Source: Flavobacterium sp.
GTDB taxonomy: Bacteria > Bacteroidota > Bacteroidia > Flavobacteriales > Flavobacteriaceae
DNA length: 23,019 nucleotides
Direction of reading: 5' to 3'
Assembly: GCF_030146175.1 (NCBI RefSeq)
Contig: NZ_JASLCE010000133.1
Location: 1-23,019, forward strand
Every line of letters starts with the position of its first letter. The stretch's first letter is position 1. The notes below the pieces were generated by a model. The model had not been told where the DNA came from. It saw only the letters and a list, made by a program, of their open reading frames with translations, and did no database searches. Shown here one piece after another: positions 14,474 to 23,019 of this stretch. Position numbers and translations under genes: made by a program.

Positions 14474-15656
14474 CTTTAATCGTGATTTTTACTTCAAACT
14501 GGGTTTTATTCTTTTTATCCTTTTTTAGCTGGGTAATCTCAAACTTTCTGATCCATTTGTTGTTTTTCAGATTGCCCATCCAGTTATTAAAAGACGCTTC
14601 GTTATAGGTTTCTCCTTTTAACACAATCGTTCCCGGATCGAGCAATACCCTTTCGGTCGCTTTTACCTCTTTGGCCAACGGTACAACGTTTAATTCATTC
14701 AGTACGATATCGCCCGGTGTCATTTTGATCAATTCGTAGGAATAGAACGAAAGGAAACGCGACGATCCGAAACCGGATTCTTTTAGGATATTTTCTTTTT
14801 TCTCCTTTTGTTTTTCCATATCCAGTACCAATTGATACGATTGATTGGAATAAACACTCTGAAGATTGAGTTCGGCATTTTTACTCCCGTAATAGTGGAT
14901 TAGCAGATAACTCGTTAGCAAACTCAGTAAAAAGCCAACCAACATCACCGTTCCGAACAGCGTAAATGCTTTTTTATAAATGATCTCCTCTACATTAAGC
15001 ATACCGCTTTCCGTTTTGGTAACGGCTTTTGGTTGTAAAAAGAAATGCACCAGTACACCATAAAGCGGGATAAAATCGCTGTTGATTATATCCTCGTTTA
15101 TTTTGTATTTCAACTTCATCGGGATTTCGGCGAATTGTTTTTCAAAACCCGAAAGTCCGGTATCGTCAAATTCCAGCATCAGATCGCTCGCCAGGATTTT
15201 TGGTTCCCCGATAGCCGTTTGCAACAAAGCCGCCAGAAAAGCTCCGACATACACATCGATTACCTGAAATTTTTCGGCGGTGAATTTTTGCAGTACTTCC
15301 GTTACGGCATTTTTCCGGCAAAAACTCATATAATTGGCCGTTCCCGCTTTATAGGCTGTAAAGTAAATCGAATTATAATCGACATTCTTTTGCCAGTTTA
15401 CGTCGGCTTCATTATTAAAATCGATTTTTTTATTCAGTACGCCTTTACCATCGAGCGCAATAATGACCGGCAATTTGAGATCGATCTTTTTCTTTAGATT
15501 TTCGAACGAATCGTAGGTGGCCGTTTCGACAATATCAATTGTATTCCCCTTGCGTTTTACCGTAAGCAGATTATAGGTTTCCGTATTTTCATCTCTGGAA
15601 ACCCCAACGATATTGACCGTGTTGATCTTTATTATTTTAGACAGAAAAGTCAGCAT
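14466..15656 (-). CDS. GspL/PilN-like inner-membrane protein
   Basis: This 396-residue protein has a cytoplasmic N-terminal half (1-225) that could be a degraded actin-like fold as in GspL/PilM, a single membrane helix (about 230-255) and a periplasmic ferredoxin-like C terminus. The C-terminal segment GTIVLKGETYNEASFNNWMGNLKNNKWIR (about 343-371) resembles the fimbrial-assembly domain of PilN. GspL normally links the ATPase GspE to the platform. Clear nucleotide-binding motifs of PilM are not visible. The start codon overlaps the secretin stop in a TAATG arrangement, which indicates translational coupling. Confidence 0.72.
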   Translation of the reverse strand: MLTFLSKIIKINTVNIVGVSRDENTETYNLLTVKRKGNTIDIVETATYDSFENLKKKIDLKLPVIIALDGKGVLNKKIDFNNEADVNWQKNVDYNSIYFTAYKAGTANYMSFCRKNAVTEVLQKFTAEKFQVIDVYVGAFLAALLQTAIGEPKILASDLMLEFDDTGLSGFEKQFAEIPMKLKYKINEDIINSDFIPLYGVLVHFFLQPKAVTKTESGMLNVEEIIYKKAFTLFGTVMLVGFLLSLLTSYLLIHYYGSKNAELNLQSVYSNQSYQLVLDMEKQKEKKENILKESGFGSSRFLSFYSYELIKMTPGDIVLNELNVVPLAKEVKATERVLLDPGTIVLKGETYNEASFNNWMGNLKNNKWIRKFEITQLKKDKKNKTQFEVKITIKDV

Positions 15657-17569
15657 TAGTAAACAACGGTAGGTTTAATAAAAATATGCAATTTCGAATC
15701 GTTTTTCGCTTTTTTACGGCTACTGAAAAACCACTTAATAATCGGAATACGGGAAATTAACGGAACCCCCGAACCGGAGTTTTCCTTTTTCAATTCATCC
15801 AATCCGCCTAATAAAATCATTTCGTTGTTTTTCACCCGTACCAGTGATTCAAACTTTTGCGTTGCTTTCCCCGGAGGTGCGGTATCTCCCGCTCTTCCCA
15901 GGAAGGAACTTTTTTCCACCGCAATATTCAGTGTTACGTTTTCGTCTGCCGACACATACGGTTTGATCGACACACTCAGGTTGGCATCGGTCGACTTCCA
16001 CGTACCGGATTGTAAAATATCGTTACCGATACTATTCGTTAGTAATCGGTTGTTTTGTTCGAAATAATAACTGGTTTCTCCGATTGCCAGTTTGGCCTCG
16101 TGACCGCTAATTGTCGCAATTTTAGGTGTCGATTCGATTTTTACTATCGAGTTGTTTTCCAGCAATTTCAGATTCAGATAGAACGCCTCGGTCACTTTTC
16201 CAAGTTTAAATAGTCCGAAGCCATTGAATGCGTTGATCAAACTATTCACAGACGAACCGTTTAAGGTCATATCTGCGGATGGAAATAAACCACCGCTTGT
16301 TTTCGGGATATTACTTTTATCAATACCCGCTTTAATTCCCGACTGAATATCGTAGGATTTATTGTATTGAGCGATGATCACTTCGATTTGTACCAAAGGA
16401 ACCACTTTATCGATTTGCTTCATATACACCCGAAGCTCTTCAATGGTCAATTTAGAACCCGACACAACCAATCCGTTAAGTTCTACAAACTCCTTGATTT
16501 CCAATTTTTCGGAAAATATTTTTGGCAATGACGACAGTACGGATTCGATTGAACGATTTTCCAATGCGATCAATTCGGTAGCCCGCAATCCTTCTGTAAT
16601 GTGTTCGCCAATCAGATATAGATTATCCTGTTTTCTAAAAATATATTTTTTCCCTTTAAAAACGTGTTCCAGCAAGTCGTCGAATGTAATATTATCGGCT
16701 GCCAAAGTCGTTTTCTCATTTTCAGGTTTGTTGTATAAGAAATAGTTGATGTGTAATTTTTCGGCGGCTTCGGTAATCAAATCCGAAACATCGGCGACAT
16801 ACGCTTTTACCGATAGATAACCGGCTTTATTCAGATCCACTTCATAATAACCCGGAACACCTACCGACGCTTTGGCCTGCTTGTTACGGCTACCACTTCC
16901 GGACATACTACCGTTTCCTGTATTTACGCTTACCTCTTTGTTTTTTTCAAGATAAAAGAATCCGTTTTCGTCTTTGGTCGCAATCAAATCGTTCGATTTT
17001 GCCATCATATCGATAACCTGATCAAATGGTCGGTTTAAGATATACGACGACACCTTCATCCCTTTAATATCCGGTGCCAGAATTAAGTTTTTACTCGATT
17101 TATCGATAATCGCTTTGGCTACGGCCGGAAGGGAATCGTTTTCCAATTTTACCGACAGGAAGTCGTTTTGCGGGTTATAAGTGACATCGACGAATTTAGG
17201 TTGTTTCTTTTCGATAATTTTCACCTCTTTTCGCTTTTTAAAGGTGATGATATTACTTACAAAACCGATCTCCAGATCGTATTTTTGCGCCAGGAATACA
17301 AATACATCCTTTACCGTAACATCGAAAAAATTATTCACCACCGACTGTGTTAAATCGGCATCCGGACTTACGTTTAACTGATGCTCTTCGGCAATGGAAA
17401 GGATAAAATCATGTAATGTCAATCCGGAGACATCAATCTTGATCACTTCATTCAGTCCTTTTTTCTGTTTGGCAAATTCATCCAGTTTTTGCTGCAGATC
17501 CGCATCCTGTGCTGATGCCAGACCCGTAATCAGAAGACTTATAATTAAAAAAACAGTTTGTTTCAACAT
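15656..17569 (-). CDS. gspD: Type II secretion / type IV pilus secretin
   Basis: This 637-residue outer-membrane channel protein begins with a signal peptide (MLKQTVFLIISLLITGLASA). An STN-like domain (about 40-100) and further N domains (about 140-350) follow. The secretin core (about 390-637) shows VPLVQIEVIIAQ, IESTPKIATISGHEAKLAIGE, and near the end NNEMILLGGLDE and VPLISRIPIIKWFFSS, which match the conserved secretin signature with its VPxLxxIPxLxxLF ending. The basic spacer KKAKNDSK and a beta strand LHIFIKPTVVY finish it. It lies 3 bases after gspE and is coupled to the GspL-like gene. Confidence 0.93.
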   Translation of the reverse strand: MLKQTVFLIISLLITGLASAQDADLQQKLDEFAKQKKGLNEVIKIDVSGLTLHDFILSIAEEHQLNVSPDADLTQSVVNNFFDVTVKDVFVFLAQKYDLEIGFVSNIITFKKRKEVKIIEKKQPKFVDVTYNPQNDFLSVKLENDSLPAVAKAIIDKSSKNLILAPDIKGMKVSSYILNRPFDQVIDMMAKSNDLIATKDENGFFYLEKNKEVSVNTGNGSMSGSGSRNKQAKASVGVPGYYEVDLNKAGYLSVKAYVADVSDLITEAAEKLHINYFLYNKPENEKTTLAADNITFDDLLEHVFKGKKYIFRKQDNLYLIGEHITEGLRATELIALENRSIESVLSSLPKIFSEKLEIKEFVELNGLVVSGSKLTIEELRVYMKQIDKVVPLVQIEVIIAQYNKSYDIQSGIKAGIDKSNIPKTSGGLFPSADMTLNGSSVNSLINAFNGFGLFKLGKVTEAFYLNLKLLENNSIVKIESTPKIATISGHEAKLAIGETSYYFEQNNRLLTNSIGNDILQSGTWKSTDANLSVSIKPYVSADENVTLNIAVEKSSFLGRAGDTAPPGKATQKFESLVRVKNNEMILLGGLDELKKENSGSGVPLISRIPIIKWFFSSRKKAKNDSKLHIFIKPTVVY

Positions 17570-17572
17570 TAT

Positions 17573-18973
17573 TTATGCGTTAATTAAAATAGAGTATATT
17601 TCTTCCAGCGAGGTTTCTCCTTCGGCCAAAATAGCAAAGGCTTTTTCGGACAATGACTGGTGTTTTTTATCATTCCCCATCGTTTGCGCGATGGTATTAT
17701 TTTTTATGGATTCCGACACCGTATGATTGATGTTTAGCACCTCATAAATGGCACGTCGTCCTTTGTAACCGCTATGGTAGCATTTATTACAACCAACCGG
17801 TTTAAAATAGGTTTCGATTTCAAACGGAAAATCAAAATGCGACGGAAAGTCCTCTTTATTGCAAACGGTCTCTTTTTTACAATCGTTACACAGCTTTCGC
17901 ACCAATCGTTGCGCTACGGAAAGATTAAGCGTTTCCGCGATTAGATAGGATGGCACGCCCATATCTACCAATCGGGAAATGGTTCCGATGGCCGAATTGG
18001 TGTGAATCGTCGACAATACCAAGTGACCCGTTAAGGACGCCCGAATCGCCATTAAAGCCGTTTCGGAATCCCGAATCTCCCCCAACATGATCACGTCCGG
18101 ATCCTGACGTAGGAACGATTTTAAAGCCGAGGCAAACGTTAGTCCAATATCTTCTTTTAATTGTACCTGATTGATCCCTTTAAGCGTATACTCGATCGGA
18201 TCCTCTACGGTTACAATATTCCGTTTGGAATCGTTAAGCAAGCGTAGGGTCGCATACAGTGTCGTCGTTTTACCGGAACCCGTAGGACCACTGATCAATA
18301 TAATTCCGTTTGGTTTTTTTACCGCTTCCAGATAACTTCTCAGTTCCTCTTTTTCCAATCCAAGCGTATTCAGATCGATATTGGAGGCATCCTGACCCAA
18401 TAAACGCATTACGATTTTCTCTCCAAATAAGGTTGGCAAAATCGAAACCCGGATATCGAACGTTTCGTTGGTAATCCGTCCGTCCTGCGGCAATCGTTTT
18501 TCGGTAATATTCAGTTTCGAACGAATCTTAACCTTATTAACCAACTCCAGATAATTCTCTTTTTCGATTTTATACCGCTCAATAAGCTGACCGTCGATTC
18601 GGAAACGGATTCGCGCCGATTCTTCGTATACTTCAAAATGGATATCACTACTTTTAAGTGACTTCGCCTCTTCCAGCAGGTTTTCCAGGAAATCCCCTTT
18701 TTCGATATTCAGCGATTTCTTACTACCGGTTTCCCGTTCTTTTCGATAATGAATGGAAAGTGCTTTTTCGATTTCCACCGCATCACACAATTCAAACACC
18801 ACCTGCTTTCCAAGCAACAATTCCAATTCGTCTTTCAAGTCGTTACGATCGCCGGAGCCATCGCTATACAACTCAATCGTCGTTTCGGTGACTGCTTTTG
18901 GCAAAACCCGGTAATGGTTGGCCATATCACTGGAAATAATATGCTGTATATCTTGATTGATCATTATATTCAT
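17573..18973 (-). CDS. gspE: Type II secretion / pilus assembly ATPase
   Basis: This 466-residue hexameric ATPase powers pseudopilus assembly from the cytoplasmic side. An N-terminal domain (about 1-95) precedes the catalytic core. Walker A is GPTGSGKT (229-236), the Asp box is around TVEDPIEY (255-262), Walker B is DVIMLGEIRD (293-302) and the His box is around LVLSTIHTN (318-326). The Zn-binding tetracysteine motif CxxC...CxxC is present (C362, C365, C395, C398), typical of GspE/PilB and absent from retraction ATPases such as PilT. The start overlaps the prepilin peptidase stop as ATGA. Confidence 0.96.
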   Translation of the reverse strand: MNIMINQDIQHIISSDMANHYRVLPKAVTETTIELYSDGSGDRNDLKDELELLLGKQVVFELCDAVEIEKALSIHYRKERETGSKKSLNIEKGDFLENLLEEAKSLKSSDIHFEVYEESARIRFRIDGQLIERYKIEKENYLELVNKVKIRSKLNITEKRLPQDGRITNETFDIRVSILPTLFGEKIVMRLLGQDASNIDLNTLGLEKEELRSYLEAVKKPNGIILISGPTGSGKTTTLYATLRLLNDSKRNIVTVEDPIEYTLKGINQVQLKEDIGLTFASALKSFLRQDPDVIMLGEIRDSETALMAIRASLTGHLVLSTIHTNSAIGTISRLVDMGVPSYLIAETLNLSVAQRLVRKLCNDCKKETVCNKEDFPSHFDFPFEIETYFKPVGCNKCYHSGYKGRRAIYEVLNINHTVSESIKNNTIAQTMGNDKKHQSLSEKAFAILAEGETSLEEIYSILINA

Positions 18974-19458
18974 ATCTTGTTGATCAATGTAATTTTATAA
19001 ACATTTAAAAAGAGATCTTTAAGAATAAGCACCACTAATAAAAGCGATGCAAACCCTGCCAATGGTACGGTTTGATGTTTCATACGCTTTTTTAGCGTTA
19101 ACTGTAACAGTATGGAAAAAAGCATCGATCCGATAAAATAAACCACATAATTTTTAAGCAAAAACAACGGTGTTATGGACAGATAGAACAACAAATCACC
19201 CAATCCGAAATAATGTTCAAACGGATTTAAAAAGCCTTTGTTTTTCCAACTCATATAGCCGATTAGTCCTACGAATGTTATCCCGAAGAAGGCGACATTA
19301 TAAGCCGTAATGGTCCAGACCGTAGCGCCATAATCCTGTTTTACCTGCAACAGGGATAGCGCAAAAACCACCACGGGCAATGCCACATGGATCATCCTGT
19401 TTTTCCAGTCCTGAAAAACCATTAGTAGTAAACAAAAAAGGAGTACCGCGAGTAGCAT
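18970..19458 (-). CDS. Short prepilin peptidase (A24 aspartic protease)
   Basis: This 162-residue polytopic membrane protein cleaves the leader of prepilins. The two catalytic aspartates are visible: D17 in VFQDWKNRMI and D88 in the GxGD motif FGLGDLLF (84-91). About five hydrophobic helices are present. The N-terminal zinc-binding and methyltransferase part of PilD/GspO is absent, as in the compact versions. The substrates are encoded next to it: the major pseudopilin gene ends 1 base upstream and two minor pseudopilins lie earlier in the operon. Confidence 0.88.
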   Translation of the reverse strand: MLLAVLLFCLLLMVFQDWKNRMIHVALPVVVFALSLLQVKQDYGATVWTITAYNVAFFGITFVGLIGYMSWKNKGFLNPFEHYFGLGDLLFYLSITPLFLLKNYVVYFIGSMLFSILLQLTLKKRMKHQTVPLAGFASLLLVVLILKDLFLNVYKITLINKI

Positions 19459-19459
19459 A

Positions 19460-19894
19460 TTATTCTTTCGTAACCTCTGTCAGTACTTTTTTATTATCGA
19501 TTTCCCAGGTATTAAAATTTCCGTCGCCGTCCAAATCGGAAACCGAAGTGGCTCTAGCCATAAACGAATCGTTTGACGCTTCGATAATTTCCACTTTATA
19601 AACCGCCTGTCCGCCTTCCTGAACCGTTTTTTCCTGTTCAAAACCCAATTCTTCCAAACTGTTGGAATATTTGGAATGACGGTAAAAGTAACTTTTCTGC
19701 AAACCGTATACCTGGTTCAGCATCGCCTGCGCTTCGATGGCTTTGGCCTGACTAATTACCGACGTCTGATTGGGTAATACCATCAGTAATAGAATTCCGA
19801 TGATACATAAAACGATAAGAATCTCCGTTAGGGAATAGGCTTTAACAGCAGCTTTCTTTATTTTTTGAAGATATTTTTTAGTAGTGTTAAACAT
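19460..19894 (-). CDS. Major pseudopilin, GspG-like
   Basis: This 144-residue prepilin has a basic leader (1-19) with cleavage expected after A19, giving a mature protein that starts YSLTEILIVLCIIGILLLMVLP, with the conserved Glu at +5 (E24). A long helix follows to about residue 80. Near the C terminus DLDGDGNFNTWE (120-131) looks like an acidic calcium-binding loop of the sort found in GspG. The gene is preceded by the largest gap within the operon (76 bases after gspF), so it may have extra transcription of its own, fitting a subunit needed in bulk. Confidence 0.88.
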   Translation of the reverse strand: MFNTTKKYLQKIKKAAVKAYSLTEILIVLCIIGILLLMVLPNQTSVISQAKAIEAQAMLNQVYGLQKSYFYRHSKYSNSLEELGFEQEKTVQEGGQAVYKVEIIEASNDSFMARATSVSDLDGDGNFNTWEIDNKKVLTEVTKE

Positions 19895-19970
19895 CTTTAT
19901 ATTATTTTATTTATTAAAAAAGTGTTAATTATAAACGCGCGCTAAAATACAAACATTAATGACACGTGTA
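19895..19970 (-). promoter_or_regulatory. Possible internal promoter ahead of the major pseudopilin gene
   Basis: Read on the minus strand, a TTTG is followed after 16 bases by TATAAT, with a GCGCGC block between. The TAnnTTTG consensus is not met, so the evidence is weak, but this is the only sizeable gap in an otherwise tightly packed operon. Confidence 0.25.
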
Positions 19971-21092
19971 TTAGTTCCTAATTATTTTACTTAAATCGAA
20001 CATTGGTGCATACATCGATACCATGATAACACCGACAATGACGCCAATTACAATGATGATCATTGGTTCTAAAACGACACCAATCATTTTGGTTTGGTGA
20101 CTGATTTCTTCATTGTATTGCTCCGAAAGTCTTTCGAACATGGTATCCAACTGATTTACCTGTTCGGCCACTTCGACCATCGAAACCATTTTATTTTCAA
20201 AAACAGTATGCTTTTTTAAGCTATCGCTTAACGAAACACCGCGGGTAATATCTTCCTTAATTGCTTCGATCGCGACTTCAATCGGATAAAAACCGATCAT
20301 CTTGGACGTAAGCGTAAGCGCATTGATCAAGGTTGTTTTTGATGTGATCAATAAATTCATCGCCTGACAAAACCGGGAGATATAAATCTTTCGAACCAGG
20401 TTTCCGAAATACGGAATCCGAAGTAACAAACCGGTTGTAAAAGCCCGATAACTGTTTTTTCCTTTTAATAGAAAATGAACCGCAATCAAGCCAAAAATCA
20501 CAATGGCAACCATCGTAAAAATAGTTCCCGAATGGTTTGAAATTTTCAGGATCACCTGCGTACTTTTGGGTAGTTCACTTCCGAATTGTTTAAAAACGGA
20601 ACTAAACATCGGCACCACTTTATTCAACATAAAATACAGTACCAATATCGTCACTAGCATGACAATCGTCGGATAGGTTAACACCGAAACAATTTGTCGT
20701 TGCATCTGGATTTTACGGTTAAAATATTTTTGCAACTCGGTTAGTACTTCTTCCAGCTTTCGGGTTTCTTCCCCAATCTGAATACTGTAATATTCGTAGG
20801 GAGAGAACTGATTGGTTTCCCGCATCGATTCGTAAATACTTCTTCCTTCGACCACCCGTTCTTTAATTCGGAGGATGATTTCCTTTTCCAGTTTATTCGC
20901 CGACTGGTTGCTCAGGATTTCGAGAGCCTTTTTAAAATCCACACCCGATTTTAGCAGCATTCCCAATTCGCGGTAAAAAACTTCCTTCTTTTTATCGGAT
21001 AGCTTTTTCGAGAACTGAAATTGCCCTGTATCGAGTTTAAACTCTTTTTTTTCCGGGGCTTCCTTTTTATAGGTACTTAAATCAAAACTCAT
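19971..21092 (-). CDS. gspF: Type II secretion / pilus inner-membrane platform protein
   Basis: This 373-residue protein anchors the ATPase and turns its motion into pilin extrusion. It contains two copies of the T2SSF helical domain (about 35-160 and 235-365); the first shows FYRELGMLLKSGVDFKKALEIL (39-60) and the second SRFCQAMNLLITSKTTLINAL (about 240-260), each in the usual place. Three membrane segments are visible, the last being IIIVIGVIVGVIMVSMYAPMF near the end. The start overlaps the stop of the minor pseudopilin gene as ATGA. Confidence 0.95.
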   Translation of the reverse strand: MSFDLSTYKKEAPEKKEFKLDTGQFQFSKKLSDKKKEVFYRELGMLLKSGVDFKKALEILSNQSANKLEKEIILRIKERVVEGRSIYESMRETNQFSPYEYYSIQIGEETRKLEEVLTELQKYFNRKIQMQRQIVSVLTYPTIVMLVTILVLYFMLNKVVPMFSSVFKQFGSELPKSTQVILKISNHSGTIFTMVAIVIFGLIAVHFLLKGKNSYRAFTTGLLLRIPYFGNLVRKIYISRFCQAMNLLITSKTTLINALTLTSKMIGFYPIEVAIEAIKEDITRGVSLSDSLKKHTVFENKMVSMVEVAEQVNQLDTMFERLSEQYNEEISHQTKMIGVVLEPMIIIVIGVIVGVIMVSMYAPMFDLSKIIRN

Positions 21093-21604
21093 GGTTCCTG
21101 TATTGCCTGTATTAATTCACTGGCATAAATCTGTTTATAAAAATGCAATCCCATTTCTTTTTCATTCACATCGAGCTTTACATTTAGTTTCCGGAAAGCC
21201 AGTTGTTTGGAACGACTGTAAACCGAATCCAATTGTATTTCTTTTATCTGAATTCTAAAGGTGTCGACAAACTCCCCTTTTGTTCGCAACAGATAGTCAT
21301 TCTCTACTGTATAAAAAACCTGTTCGCCGGCATATCCGGTAAACAGGAGTGCTTCTTCCTGAAGCTTTATTTTTTCATTTTCAAAAATGTCTTTATTCAC
21401 CGAATACGTAAACCGATTCAGATCGTTCACCGGCTGATTCTGGTTTTTAAAATCCAGTAATCTTTCGCTAATAATCGAAAACACCACAAAAATCAGGCTC
21501 ATGATGATGGCCGTAATCGCCATGCTCACAATTGCCTCAATCATTGAAAAGGCTTTTAGCTGCGTTTTATTCGCCGTTACCTTGTATGTAAAAATTCTTT
21601 TCAA
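21089..21604 (-). CDS. Minor pseudopilin (GspJ/PilW-like)
   Basis: This 171-residue prepilin has leader cleavage expected after A18; the mature N terminus FSMIEAIVSMAITAIIMSLIF has the conserved Glu at +5 (E23). A beta-rich globular part follows. Size and position next to another minor pilin suggest GspJ/PilW, but the globular domain is too divergent to be sure. It overlaps the preceding minor pilin gene by 38 bases. The later ATG at residue 21 lies inside the pilin helix, so the first ATG is the start. Confidence 0.82.
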   Translation of the reverse strand: MKRIFTYKVTANKTQLKAFSMIEAIVSMAITAIIMSLIFVVFSIISERLLDFKNQNQPVNDLNRFTYSVNKDIFENEKIKLQEEALLFTGYAGEQVFYTVENDYLLRTKGEFVDTFRIQIKEIQLDSVYSRSKQLAFRKLNVKLDVNEKEMGLHFYKQIYASELIQAIQEP

Positions 21605-21914
21605 ACTTGAAATTGGTACTATCTTTATAGTGTACGGATATTTTTTTCACTCCGGGATTCACGGTTTCTTCTTCTATTTCCAGATTCGGATCTTCACCCT
21701 CATATTGCAACGAATCGCCTTGCAATTGCATCAGGTAAAACATTTCATTGACTTTATTCTGCGTATTGTAAAACTTCGCCGAAGTACGCGGTGTAAATAC
21801 GGCTGCATACACCGAAATCGCAATATAGAGACAGATCGAAATGATCGTCAGCGCGATTACAGATTCCAAAATGGAATTTGCCGGGATTTTACAATACTTT
21901 TTTAATAATGCCAT
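21567..21914 (-). CDS. Minor pseudopilin with a diverged prepilin signal
   Basis: This protein is taken to start at the ATG at 21914, giving 115 residues (MALLKKYCKIPAN...). An upstream ATG at 21995 would add 27 strongly basic residues and a 107-base overlap with the preceding gene, and does not fit a prepilin leader. Cleavage after A12 gives NSILESVIALTIISICLYIAI with Glu at +5 (E17). The globular part is small. GspI- or PilV-like is possible. It overlaps the preceding gene by 26 bases. Confidence 0.8.
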   Translation of the reverse strand: MALLKKYCKIPANSILESVIALTIISICLYIAISVYAAVFTPRTSAKFYNTQNKVNEMFYLMQLQGDSLQYEGEDPNLEIEEETVNPGVKKISVHYKDSTNFKFEKNFYIQGNGE

Positions 21915-23019
21915 ATTTATTTTTTTTCGCCTCAAATAGCGGAATCGCCATAAAATATTCCGGTCGCTTTTGCGGATCGATTTCAATATCCACAATCATA
22001 TTATCGTTGACGGAAGATCCGTTTTTATGGAAAAAATAATTGGTATAGACCGAACCTTGTACGTCGCTTTTCAAATCCAGTTTTCCGGTACAATAGATAT
22101 CTCCAAGTATTTTACTCTTTTCGTCAATCACCATGAGATTCTTATTAATCGTCAGAATTGTATTTCCAAACAACACTATGGCGCCTTCAATTTTACATTC
22201 CTTTTTGATTTTAAGTTTACTTTCCCCATCGGTATCGTTATACACACAAACCACAGACGGATATTTTAAAATCACTTTTTCCTGTAATTCGATTCCTTTG
22301 GTAGCAAACGCCTGAACCGTTCCTTTGAAACCTTCTTCAAATGTTATCTTCGGTGCGATCAGTATCACATCTTCCAATACTGCATTTTTACTAACCACGA
22401 TGGAATCTTTGGCTCGCAACACAAAATTTCCTTTCACGTTTAAACCAGAAAGCGTGTTTACGCCTACCTCAATTTCTTTGGTATCCTTTAGAAACGAATT
22501 AAAATAGGGCATTCCTTTTTCTTTTTCAAAATCAGATAAGGCCACCTTTTCCGTTTTGATTCCTTCAAAGATCTTTTTAAAACTTGCATTGATCTCCGGA
22601 AGTTTAATCTCGGATACCGTATTTTGTCCGGTAACCGTAAGCTGACTCGCTTTATTGGTGAGATACGATGTTTCTATAAATGTTGACGGCAATTTATTAT
22701 CACCATTTAACCGAACCGTTCCCGAATACCGAAGCGACTTCGATAGATTCGCCAAATGAATGGCGGTTTTATCTTTTGAATAACTCCCTACGATGTGTGC
22801 CGAGACAACCGTATCGTTTCGCAGCATTGTTTTGGCGAGCAGTACATGAAGTAAACCATATGGTTTTGCTTCATAACTTCCTTCCACTCCGGATTCTTCA
22901 TCTGTCGGAAGCTCTTCACCCACCAGTTTATTCCCCAAGGCATAATTCACCACCGACTGATTGTGAATGTATAATTCCTCTTGTAAATTGTAATATAAAT
23001 TCAACTGATTGTACAAACC
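21889..23019 (-). CDS. Partial gene for a pilin-associated, beta-rich protein at the operon's upstream side
   Basis: The frame is open to the right edge of the window, so the N terminus is probably missing; the only ATG in view is at 23016. At least 376 residues are visible. The first 30 (YNQLNLYYNLQEELYIHNQS) resemble the segment that follows the membrane helix of PilX/GspK-like proteins. Residues about 190-345 are regularly patterned short beta repeats (VKGNFVLRAKDSIVVSKNAVLEDVILIAPKITFEEG and similar), suggesting a beta-helix or bactofilin-like fold. It precedes two minor pseudopilin genes and could be the tip or a large minor pilin. The function is not recognised from sequence. Confidence 0.6.
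   Translation of the reverse strand, partial: GLYNQLNLYYNLQEELYIHNQSVVNYALGNKLVGEELPTDEESGVEGSYEAKPYGLLHVLLAKTMLRNDTVVSAHIVGSYSKDKTAIHLANLSKSLRYSGTVRLNGDNKLPSTFIETSYLTNKASQLTVTGQNTVSEIKLPEINASFKKIFEGIKTEKVALSDFEKEKGMPYFNSFLKDTKEIEVGVNTLSGLNVKGNFVLRAKDSIVVSKNAVLEDVILIAPKITFEEGFKGTVQAFATKGIELQEKVILKYPSVVCVYNDTDGESKLKIKKECKIEGAIVLFGNTILTINKNLMVIDEKSKILGDIYCTGKLDLKSDVQGSVYTNYFFHKNGSSVNDNMIVDIEIDPQKRPEYFMAIPLFEAKKNKYGIIKKVL

Noticed and set aside
21915..21995. Upstream start for the minor pseudopilin (27 extra residues)
   Set aside because: The extra residues are a long basic run overlapping the preceding gene; starting at 21914 gives a normal prepilin leader with Glu at +5.
1..23019. tRNA, rRNA, CRISPR arrays, insertion sequences, integrases
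   Set aside because: Looked for on both strands by eye; no cloverleaf, regular repeat-spacer pattern, terminal inverted repeats or recombinase motifs were found.

Overview
The window looks like a chromosome piece from a low-GC member of the Bacteroidota, most likely a Flavobacterium-type organism. Supporting signs are AT-rich intergenic DNA, a promoter-like TAnnTTTG box ahead of the RNA-binding gene, starts that mostly lack Shine-Dalgarno sequences, an RRM / DEAD-box / cold-shock cluster, and a type II secretion-type operon with the diverged components seen in this phylum. The genus assignment is inference.

Left part (1-6957): an accessory module on the plus strand. It holds a Vsr mismatch endonuclease, a Dcm-type cytosine-5 methyltransferase that closely resembles the CCWGG enzyme, and then a tight three-gene unit with spacings of 3 nt each. 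The unit encodes an 899-residue protein with an EcoRII-N-like DNA-binding domain, a MORC/Hsp90-like GHKL ATPase and a histidine-kinase-like C terminus; a receiver-domain protein; and a ComEC-like metallo-beta-lactamase-fold hydrolase. A strong terminator follows. All three sequence-specific proteins point to the same site, CCWGG, yet the EcoRII nuclease domain is missing and signalling domains stand in its place. I read this as a candidate defence system in which recognition of unmodified CCWGG is relayed by phosphotransfer to a hydrolase effector. This is the most interesting part of the window.

Middle (6958-12130): an isolated ankyrin-repeat gene between gene-poor flanks, then a cold-shock/RNA cluster (RRM protein, DEAD-box helicase, two cold-shock-domain proteins) on the plus strand. 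It ends at a bidirectional terminator shared with a convergent FabH-type ketoacyl synthase gene.

Right part (12448-23019): one long minus-strand operon for a type II secretion / type IV pilus-like machine. In transcription order it encodes a truncated surface/pilin-associated protein, two minor pseudopilins, the platform protein GspF, the major pseudopilin GspG, a short prepilin peptidase, the ATPase GspE, the secretin GspD, a GspL/PilN-like protein, a GspM/PilO-like protein, a lipoprotein with three FnIII-like domains and a GspC/PilP-like protein. Genes mostly overlap or are spaced by a few bases, and the operon closes with a Rho-independent terminator. No tRNA, rRNA, CRISPR array, transposase or integrase was seen.
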